The position numbers and the translations under genes are program-made. Positions 1 through 5,111 of a DNA stretch of 9,801 bases are shown in pieces (the stretch's first letter is position 1; each line of letters opens with the position of its first letter). The DNA is taken from positions 1-9,801 of the forward strand of contig JAILOS010000090.1 in NCBI GenBank assembly GCA_024690695.1, given 5' to 3'. The notes under the pieces were generated by a model. That model was given only the letters and a program-made list of their open reading frames with translations. It was not told the DNA's origin and searched no databases. The stretch comes from Oscillospiraceae bacterium (GTDB lineage: Bacteria > Bacillota_A > Clostridia > Oscillospirales > Oscillospiraceae).

Positions 1-212
1 TTGCGGCTGGATTTGTGCCATGCTTCGTTTCGTCGGCACAAGCTTCGGATCGTCTCGCTTCCGCCAACTGTGGCGAAAGCTCGCTCCCTCCGCTGCGCCT
101 CCTCTTCCCATCGAAGCGGAAGCGCTTCGATGGGAGCCCTGTCCTTGCCAATATATCTCCATTATTTGCTGCGGAAAGCGCCTCGCCTGACGCAAATCCA
201 TCTCGCAAATCT
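1..212. other. Hairpin-rich non-coding leader region
   Basis: No convincing gene is seen here. Short open frames exist, but they lack ribosome binding sites and resemble no family I know. The stretch is pyrimidine-rich and carries three short inverted repeats: TTGTGCC at 13-19 with GGCACAA at 35-41, CGCCA at 62-66 with TGGCG at 71-75, and a longer perfect one at 107-134. It could be the 3' end region of an upstream gene outside the window, or a repeat-derived spacer. Nothing in it can be assigned a function from sequence alone. Confidence 0.5.
107..134. repeat. Perfect 12-bp inverted repeat with GAAG loop
   Basis: CCCATCGAAGCG (107-118) is followed by a four-base loop, GAAG, and then its exact reverse complement (123-134). 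A T-A pair at 106/135 extends the stem to 13. No T-run follows on the plus strand, and on the minus strand the following bases are GAGGAGGC, so it is not a standard intrinsic terminator. It may be a member of a dispersed palindromic repeat family or a structured leader. Confidence 0.75.
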
Positions 213-240
213 TTGTCTTCTTCTTATTAGGTTTTAGTAT
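213..240 (+). promoter_or_regulatory. Weak sigma-A promoter candidate for the RCC1-repeat gene
   Basis: A -35-like TTGTCT (213-218), a 16-base spacer and a -10-like TAGTAT (235-240) lie in the only AT-rich stretch ahead of the gene that starts at 291. Transcription would begin near 247, giving a leader of about 45 bases with a GGGAGGA ribosome binding site at 278-284. The match to consensus is moderate. Two direct copies of CGCAAATC (191-198 and 204-211) lie just upstream of the -35 box and could be a regulator site. Confidence 0.4.
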
Positions 241-290
241 CAGATTGAACGCCGCACCCCAGACGAAAGATTTTACCGGGAGGAAGCATC

Positions 291-2237
291 ATGCAGAAAG
301 AAAACGCCGGTCTCTTCTCCCTGCCGGGCGCTCTGTACGCCCCCGGCGCGCCGGTCCTGATCCTGAGCGGCGTCCTGACGAAGGAAGAAACGACAAACCG
401 CGTTCAGGCGCGGATCCGCTACCAGAACCTCGCGCCGAAAACGGTCAAGTCGATCACTGCCGTCGTCCGCCCGCTGGATACGGCCGGGCGGCCGCTCGGC
501 GAGCCCCTTGAGAAGGTTTACCTCGATTTTGCCGCGCCGCAGGGGGCGGAATTCGGCGCCGACAGCCCGGTTGCTTTTCCCAACCCGATCACGCGCGCGT
601 TCACCGTGGCGGTCCGGGAGGTCATCTTTGCCGACAACAGCATTTGGGACGGCTCGGACAGCGGGGACTGGGAGGCGCTGCCCCCGCCGGATAGTCTGGA
701 GCAGCGGCTCGGCGATCCGGAGCTCGTCAGGCAGGTCCGGCTCGACTTCGGCGACGCCTGCCGCTATGCGCCCGCGGAGCACCGGGACCTCTGGCGCTGC
801 GCCTGCGGGACCTGGAACCGGGACGGGCGCTGCTTTGTTTGTGGGAATCAAAAGGACGCGCTGCTGCCCTTGGACCTGCCGCGGCTGACCGGGGAGAAAG
901 ACGCGCGGCTCGAGGCGGAGGCGGCGGCACGGGCAGCGGAACAGGCCAGGCGGGAAGCGGAGGCGGCCGCAATAGCGGCGGCGCGGGCTGCGGAACAGGC
1001 CAAACGCGAAGCGGAGGCGGCCGCAAAGGCGGCGGCGCGGAAAGAGGCGGCTGCCAGGCGGAAAGCGGCGGCGGAAAAGGCCAAAAAGAAAGCCCGGAAA
1101 ATCCTTCCCTTCGCCATCGTTCTGGTCGTGCTGGCGCTCGCGGCCGTGCTGGCCTTCAAGGTCGTGATCCCCGCCATCCGCTATGCCAGAGCCGTAGAAC
1201 TGATGGAAGATGAAGAGTACGACGAGGCGATCGCCGCGTTCAAGGAGCTGGATGATTACAAGGACAGCCGAAAGCAGCTCAAGGCGGCCAAAACGGCCAA
1301 ACTCGAGGCGGAGGAAGAAGCCGCCCGCCTTGAGGCGGAACGAGCGGCCGAGGAGGCCCGGCTCGCAGCGGAGGAAGCCCGGCTCGCGGCGGAGGAGGAA
1401 GCCCGGCTCGCGGCGGAGGAGGAAGCCCGGCTCGCAGCCGAAGAGGCTGCCAGGATCGAAGCGGAACGAGCGGCCGAGGAAGCCCGACTCGCGGCGGAAC
1501 GAGCGGCAAGAATAACCGAAATGATTGAAAAGATGCCGCCCGTTACGCTCAGCGCCTCTTCATCCCACACGGTCGGCCTGAAGGCGGACGGCACCGTCGT
1601 AGCCGTCGGAAATAACGAGTACGGCCAGTGCGAGGTCTCCGACTGGACGGATATCGTCGCTGTTGCCGCCGGAGGCTGCCACACCGTCGGCCTGAAGGCG
1701 GACGGCACCGTCGTCGCTGTCGGACGGAACGATGGCGGCCAGTGCGAGGTCTCCGGCTGGTCGGATATCGTCGCTGTTGCCGCCGGATGGATACACACGG
1801 TCGGCCTGAAGGCGGACGGCAGCGTCGTCGCCGTCGGATGGAACAGGTACGGCCAGTGCGAGGTTTCCGGCTGGTCCGATATCGTCGCCGTCTCCGCCGG
1901 AGGATATCTCACCGTCGGTCTGAAGGCGGACGGCGCCGTCGTCGCCGTCGGGCTGAACGAGTACGGCCAGTGCGAGGTCTCCGGCTGGTCGGATATCGTC
2001 GCCGTCTCCGCCGGATACAACCAAACGGTCGGGCTGAAGGCGGACGGCAGCGTCGTTGCCGTCGGATCGAACGGGTTCGGCCAGTGCGAGGTCTCCGGCT
2101 GGTCGGATATCGTCGCCGTCTCCGCCGGATGGCGGCACACGGTCGGCCTGAAGGCGGACGGCACCGTCGTCGCCGTCGGATCGAACGATGACGGCCGGTG
2201 CGGGGTCTCCGGCTGGGTGCTCCGCGATCCCGGCTGA
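291..2237 (+). CDS. Membrane protein with zinc ribbon, coiled coils and RCC1-like repeats
   Basis: This 648-residue protein starts 7 bases after GGGAGGA. Residues 1-165 form a domain I do not recognise. A zinc ribbon follows, with C170, C172, C181 and C184 (CxC-x8-CxxC). Residues 204-270 are an Ala/Glu/Arg-rich coiled coil ending in a Lys-rich stretch, and 271-291 are a single membrane helix. The basic stretch before the helix predicts that the N-terminus is cytoplasmic and the rest outside. Residues 297-335 look like the short helical 'YdEAIaaFkeLdDYKDS' unit common in clostridial surface proteins. A second coiled coil (337-414) is built from EEARLAA heptads. Six RCC1-like repeats of exactly 38 residues start at 426, each with the core HTVGLKADGxVVAVG. 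The last repeat is cut to 33 residues. The family usually forms a beta-propeller and binds a partner; the ligand here is unknown. It appears to be monocistronic, with its own terminator. No enzymatic motif is seen. Confidence 0.85.
   Translation: MQKENAGLFSLPGALYAPGAPVLILSGVLTKEETTNRVQARIRYQNLAPKTVKSITAVVRPLDTAGRPLGEPLEKVYLDFAAPQGAEFGADSPVAFPNPITRAFTVAVREVIFADNSIWDGSDSGDWEALPPPDSLEQRLGDPELVRQVRLDFGDACRYAPAEHRDLWRCACGTWNRDGRCFVCGNQKDALLPLDLPRLTGEKDARLEAEAAARAAEQARREAEAAAIAAARAAEQAKREAEAAAKAAARKEAAARRKAAAEKAKKKARKILPFAIVLVVLALAAVLAFKVVIPAIRYARAVELMEDEEYDEAIAAFKELDDYKDSRKQLKAAKTAKLEAEEEAARLEAERAAEEARLAAEEARLAAEEEARLAAEEEARLAAEEAARIEAERAAEEARLAAERAARITEMIEKMPPVTLSASSSHTVGLKADGTVVAVGNNEYGQCEVSDWTDIVAVAAGGCHTVGLKADGTVVAVGRNDGGQCEVSGWSDIVAVAAGWIHTVGLKADGSVVAVGWNRYGQCEVSGWSDIVAVSAGGYLTVGLKADGAVVAVGLNEYGQCEVSGWSDIVAVSAGYNQTVGLKADGSVVAVGSNGFGQCEVSGWSDIVAVSAGWRHTVGLKADGTVVAVGSNDDGRCGVSGWVLRDPG
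924..1040 (+). repeat. 54-bp tandem repeat encoding the first coiled coil
   Basis: Two units of 54 bp (924-977 and 978-1031) and a partial third encode 18-residue copies built on AARAAEQAxREAEAAA. The copies differ at few bases, so the coil has probably grown by in-frame duplication inside the RCC1-repeat gene. Confidence 0.75.
1353..1445 (+). repeat. 21/24-bp tandem repeat encoding EEARLAA heptads
   Basis: The motif GCCCGGCTCGC recurs at 1356, 1377, 1401 and 1425, giving spacings of 21, 24 and 24 bp. It encodes EARLAAE-type units of seven and then eight residues within the extracytoplasmic coiled coil. The eight-residue units break the heptad phase, as a stutter-like insertion would. Confidence 0.75.
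1566..2234 (+). repeat. 114-bp tandem repeat encoding six RCC1-like units
   Basis: Units begin at 1566, 1680, 1794, 1908, 2022 and 2136, a constant 114-bp period without a single indel. Each encodes 38 residues with the skeleton xTVGLKADGxVVAVGxNxxG, then QCEVSGWSDIVAVSAG. Nucleotide identity is very high, above all in units 3 to 5. Only the residues around the xT and GxNxxG positions vary, which are likely to be loops on one face. The sixth unit diverges after VSGW and ends the protein. Confidence 0.9.
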
Positions 2238-2262
2238 GGCGGCCGCGCGGACAAATAGAATC

Positions 2263-2316
2263 AAAACTCCGGCGAAGGCGAGGGTTTTCCCGTCTCCGCC
2301 GGAGTTTTCGGTTTTC
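2263..2316 (+). terminator. Intrinsic terminator of the RCC1-repeat gene
   Basis: AAAACTCCGGCG (2263-2274) and its exact reverse complement (2297-2308) form a 12-bp stem. An inner GGG-TTTT-CCC hairpin sits in the loop, and the stem is followed by TTTTCGGTTTT. It begins 26 bases after the stop codon. Because the stem is flanked by A on one side and T on the other, it could also work on the opposite strand. Confidence 0.85.
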
Positions 2317-2329
2317 ATGCGCCGCGTAG

Positions 2330-2505
2330 CGCCGAGCATTGCTCGGCGTTCCGCAGCTCCCCTGAAAGGGGAGCCATAAGGACGGCGGGCGCTTCGTGAA
2401 GCGCCCCTACATGCGGAAAAGCCTTCCCCGCCGCAGCGGGGAAGGCTTGAGAGCGGGCGGCCGCAAGGTATACCATGTTGCTCTTGCCGCAAGGGCCGCC
2501 CCTAC
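2330..2505. repeat. Cluster of five adjacent palindromes (REP-like mosaic)
   Basis: Between the convergent genes there are five inverted repeats with almost no spacer. P1 is CGCCGAGCA / TGCTCGGCG (2330-2348). P2 is GCTCCCCT-GAA-AGGGGAGC (2356-2374). P3 is GGGCGCTTC-GT-GAAGCGCCC (2387-2406). P4 is a 13-bp stem, AAGCCTTCCCCGC with loop CGCA (2419-2448). P5 is GGGCGGCC / GGCCGCCC (2455-2501) with a long loop. P3 and P5 both end in CGCCCCTAC. None carries a T-run. They resemble dispersed palindromic elements found between genes in many gut Clostridia, but membership in a named family cannot be shown here. Confidence 0.8.
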
Positions 2506-2519
2506 GAAGAGAAAGCTAA

Positions 2520-2564
2520 GGCAACACCACACAATTCGCCGAGAGAGAATTGTGCGGTGTTGCC
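2520..2564 (-). terminator. Long hairpin after plsY, probable operon terminator
   Basis: GGCAACACC (2520-2528) and CACAATTC (2530-2537) pair with GAATTGTG (2547-2554) and GGTGTTGCC (2556-2564). The result is a 17-bp stem with one mismatch and a nine-base loop. It lies 7 bases past the plsY stop codon, the right place to end the minus-strand operon. The downstream tract on that strand is only mildly T-rich (TTAGCTTTCTCTT), so it may be a weak terminator, an mRNA-stabilising 3' hairpin, or a sixth member of the palindrome cluster. Confidence 0.6.
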
Positions 2565-2571
2565 CTAAGTT

Positions 2572-3216
2572 TCAGAATTTTTCGTCGAATTTGTAGCTGA
2601 TATCCTGCTCGAAGCTGAGCTTCGGCTCGGTTTTGTCGAGCATGCGCCGGATCGCCGGGACGTGGTACAGGCACACGGCCGCCGCCGCAAACAGGCTCAG
2701 CCGCGTTGCGAGCGTGTCGTCGAGCATCAGCAGCGCCGTGACCGCCAGCACCAGCGCGCAGACCAGCGCGCCGAGCGAGTAATAGCGGCTGAGCCACACG
2801 ACGGCGATCGCCGCGATCACGAGCGCGAGGCCCACGGACAGATCCAGCCCGAAGCCCATCAGGATCAGCGGGAAGATCGCGTGGCTGCCGCGGAAGCCGT
2901 AGGTCATCGGCCAGAGGCGGCCGATGATCAGACAGAAGCCGGCCAGCGCCGCCCCGACGATCCCGTGGCCCTTGATCGAGAACAGGCCGAGGCCGATCAG
3001 GATCGGCAGCAGGTCGAGCGCCAGCTCCGTCAGCAGCAGCTTCACCGCGCCCTTCCAGCCGTAGACGCGCCGGAAGTTGGAGATGAAGACGTTGCCGCTG
3101 CCGAGGCGGCGCAGGTTCTTGTGAAAGATGAAGTTGGAGGCCAGCACGGTGCTCTTCAGACAGCCGGCGAAATAAGCGAGAACGGCCGTGACGGCGGAAA
3201 AAAACCAGTAGATCAT
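2572..3216 (-). CDS. plsY: PlsY-like acyl-phosphate:glycerol-3-phosphate acyltransferase homologue, divergent
   Basis: This is a 214-residue, multi-helix membrane protein. The family transfers an acyl group from acyl-phosphate to glycerol-3-phosphate to make lysophosphatidate. The start is set by an ATGA overlap with the der stop codon and by GGAGAAGGA just upstream. Homology is visible along the whole length: RRLGSGN-x4-SN (motif 1, residues 36-47), SRYYSL (143-148), and a C-terminal H185-VPAIRRMLDKTEPK. Several hallmark residues are altered. The GSIP segment near the N-terminus is AGCLKS. The D-x2-KG segment ends in LLP. The GH-x3-P before motif 2 is GR-LWP. The glycine-rich phosphate loop FKGGKGVAT (motif 2) reads FRGSHAIFP. 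The Asn of HxxNIxR (motif 3) is Ala. Known work on the family assigns catalytic or substrate-binding roles to motifs 1-3, so activity is uncertain. It is named by homology and by synteny with der; gpsA, which often follows, is absent. Confidence 0.75.
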   Translation of the reverse strand: MIYWFFSAVTAVLAYFAGCLKSTVLASNFIFHKNLRRLGSGNVFISNFRRVYGWKGAVKLLLTELALDLLPILIGLGLFSIKGHGIVGAALAGFCLIIGRLWPMTYGFRGSHAIFPLILMGFGLDLSVGLALVIAAIAVVWLSRYYSLGALVCALVLAVTALLMLDDTLATRLSLFAAAAVCLYHVPAIRRMLDKTEPKLSFEQDISYKFDEKF

Positions 3217-4538
3217 TCCTTCTCCCCCTTCTGCCGGATCACGATGCGCACCGGCGTCCCCTCCAGGCCGAAAACGGCGCGGATCTGGTTTTCGATATAG
3301 CGCTGATACGAGAAGTGGAACAGCTCGCGCGAGTTGCAGAAGATCACGAAGTTGGGCGGCTTGACGCCGGTCTGCGTCATGTAGTAGATCTTCAGGCGGC
3401 GGCCCTTGTCGGTGGGCGGCTGCACACGCGCCTGCGCGTCGGCCAGGACGTTGTTGAGAAGCCCGGTCGAGATGCGCATGCTGCTCTGGTCGTTGACGAA
3501 GTTGATCAGCTCGAACAGGCGCTCGATGCGCTGCCCGGTGAGCGCGGAGATGAACAGCACCGGCGCGTAGCTCATGAAGCTGAGATCCTGCATGATCTGC
3601 CTGCGCTGCTTCTCCAGCGTGCCGGTCTCCTTCTCGACGAGATCCCACTTGTTGACGACGATGACGCTGGCCTTGCCGGCCTCGTGCGCGAGCCCCGCGA
3701 TCTTGGTGTCCTGCTCGGTGACGCCGTCGCGCGCGTCGATCAGGATCAGGCAGACGTCAGCCCGCTCGATGGCCATCTGCGCGCGCATCACGCTGAACCT
3801 CTCCACCCGCTCTTCCACCTTCGACTTGCGGCGGATGCCGGCGGTGTCGATGAAGGTATAGCGCCCCCAGGCGTTCTCCAGCACGGAGTCCACCGCGTCG
3901 CGGGTCGTGCCCGCCACGTCGCTGACGATCACGCGCTTCTCGCCGAGGATGCGGTTGATCAGCGAGGACTTGCCGACGTTGGGCTTGCCGATCACGGCGA
4001 CCTTGATCGTGTCGTCCTCCTCCTCGTCCTCTTCGGCGGGCGGGAAGTGCTTCAGGCACTCGTCCAGCAGATCGCCCGTGCCGTGGCCGTGGATGGCGGA
4101 GACGGCGATCGGGTCGCCGAGGCCGAGCGAATAGAACTCGTAGAGCGCGGGGTCCTCGGCCCCGGTGGAGTCGGCCTTGTTGACGGCCAGAATCACCGGC
4201 TTTTTCGCGCGCAGCAGCATATTCGCCACGTCCTCGTCCGCGGCGGTGACGCCGGTGCGGATATCGGCGACGAGCACGATCACGGTCGCGGCGCCGATGG
4301 CGATCTGCGCCTGCTCGCGCATGAAGAGAAGGATCTCGCTGTCGGTGCCCGGCTCAATGCCGCCGGTGTCCACAATATCGAATTTGCGGCCGTTCCACTC
4401 GCACTCGGCGTACAGGCGGTCGCGCGTCACGCCTGGGGTGTCCTCGACGATCGACAGGCGCTGCCCGGCCAGGCGGTTGAACAGCATGGATTTTCCTACG
4501 TTGGGCCGCCCGACGATGGCGACCAGCGGTCTTGACAT
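3213..4538 (-). CDS. der: Ribosome biogenesis GTPase Der (EngA)
   Basis: Der has two GTPase domains in tandem and is needed for maturation of the 50S subunit. The 441-residue protein shows G1 motifs GRPNVGKS (10-17) and GKPNVGKS (184-191). It has G3 motifs DTGG (57-60) and DTAG (231-234), and G4 motifs NKAD (120-123) and NKWD (296-299). An acidic linker (168-176) joins the two G domains. A C-terminal KH-like domain (about 360-436) ends in a basic tail. Length and motifs are typical of the family. The start at 4538 was chosen because MSRPLVAIVG fits the family N-terminus and an AGGA lies 9 bases upstream; an in-frame ATG 33 bases earlier has no support. Its stop overlaps the plsY start by four bases, indicating translational coupling. 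It lies 63 bases after the Nudix gene in the same transcription unit. Confidence 0.97.
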   Translation of the reverse strand: MSRPLVAIVGRPNVGKSMLFNRLAGQRLSIVEDTPGVTRDRLYAECEWNGRKFDIVDTGGIEPGTDSEILLFMREQAQIAIGAATVIVLVADIRTGVTAADEDVANMLLRAKKPVILAVNKADSTGAEDPALYEFYSLGLGDPIAVSAIHGHGTGDLLDECLKHFPPAEEDEEEDDTIKVAVIGKPNVGKSSLINRILGEKRVIVSDVAGTTRDAVDSVLENAWGRYTFIDTAGIRRKSKVEERVERFSVMRAQMAIERADVCLILIDARDGVTEQDTKIAGLAHEAGKASVIVVNKWDLVEKETGTLEKQRRQIMQDLSFMSYAPVLFISALTGQRIERLFELINFVNDQSSMRISTGLLNNVLADAQARVQPPTDKGRRLKIYYMTQTGVKPPNFVIFCNSRELFHFSYQRYIENQIRAVFGLEGTPVRIVIRQKGEKE

Positions 4539-4601
4539 ACGATCACATCCTGAAACTTCGGAATCATTCAAAATGAGCTCGGAATCGGTTCGGCTCCTCG
4601 C

Positions 4602-5111
4602 TCAAAACGCCTCGCTGTGCGGCGTTTTTCGCTCGTCCGTCACGATGTGGCGGACGAAGGGGACGGGCTTTGCGAGCTCGGTGCGGAAAAAGTCTGGATA
4701 GAGCGTGCGCTCCGTATCCGTCGAAACCCACTCCAGATGCTCGCCGCGGCCTTCCGCCGCGACGCCGTCGCAGCGGGGCTCGAAGTCCGCCGGGGTCTTC
4801 ATATAAAAATAGAAATCATACTCGTGGATCAGCTTGCCGCGCCTGGCGGGCGAATCGTCGAGAAAGAAGTTCTCGTGGAAAAAGCCCAGACGCTCGACCT
4901 CCAGGCAGCTCCCAGTCTCCTCCAGCACCTCGCGGCGCACGGCCTCCTCCGCGGTCTCGCCCAGACGGATACGGCCGCCGACGGTGTAGCACCAGCGCCC
5001 TTTGTCGTTGCACACCAGCAGGAGCTTTCCGTCCTTTTCGATGATCGCGCCGACGCGGACGTTGACGAAGCCGTCTCCGACCGGCAGGCAGAGATCCTTT
5101 TCCTGTGTCAT
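4602..5111 (-). CDS. Nudix hydrolase
   Basis: This 169-residue protein has a complete Nudix box at residues 46-68: G-x5-E, seven residues, then REVLEETGS. Metal-binding glutamates are at E61, E64 and E65. Nudix enzymes hydrolyse nucleoside diphosphates linked to another group; the substrate cannot be told from sequence. Residues 15-45 (VNVRVGAIIEKDGKLLLV, then YTVGG) form the usual first strands of the fold. The ATG overlaps the TGA of the upstream DUF512 gene as ATGA, with GGGGAGGA as ribosome binding site, so the two are co-translated. The gene sits between DUF512 and der, which are commonly direct neighbours in Clostridia, so it looks like an added member of the operon. A housekeeping or regulatory role is possible, but no link to its neighbours is proven. 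Confidence 0.9.
   Translation of the reverse strand: MTQEKDLCLPVGDGFVNVRVGAIIEKDGKLLLVCNDKGRWCYTVGGRIRLGETAEEAVRREVLEETGSCLEVERLGFFHENFFLDDSPARRGKLIHEYDFYFYMKTPADFEPRCDGVAAEGRGEHLEWVSTDTERTLYPDFFRTELAKPVPFVRHIVTDERKTPHSEAF

Noticed and set aside
1..237. Short plus-strand frames of 78 and 71 codons in the leader
   Set aside because: No ribosome binding site, low-complexity Ser/Arg/Leu composition and overlap with the hairpins and promoter candidate argue against coding.
1566..2234. Regular 114-bp repeats considered as a CRISPR-like or satellite array
   Set aside because: The whole period is coding and lacks the short repeat plus unique spacer pattern; variation falls on a few codons and the protein repeat is an RCC1-like unit.
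1256..2254. A 332-codon open frame on the minus strand across the RCC1 repeats
   Set aside because: It mirrors the 114-bp repeat and GC-rich coiled-coil DNA, which keep several frames open at once. It has no ribosome binding site and no family resemblance, while the plus-strand frame has a start signal, domains and a terminator.
3217..3648. N-terminal extension of the plsY frame up to 3648
   Set aside because: The extra 144 residues lie in another frame of der, are Ala/Arg/His-rich noise, and the true start is fixed by the ATGA overlap and the PlsY N-terminal membrane helix.
3315..4535. A 406-codon frame antisense to der
   Set aside because: Composition is His/Asp/Val/Ala-rich as expected from the complement of GC-rich coding DNA, and der is certain on the other strand.
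4539..4571. Upstream ATG for der at 4571
   Set aside because: It adds eleven residues not typical of Der, with no ribosome binding site, while the ATG at 4538 has AGGA upstream and the standard N-terminus.
4539..4601. A terminator or promoter between the Nudix and der genes
   Set aside because: The 63-base gap has only a repeated TCGGAATC and no stem with a T-run or consensus boxes; read-through within one operon is simpler.
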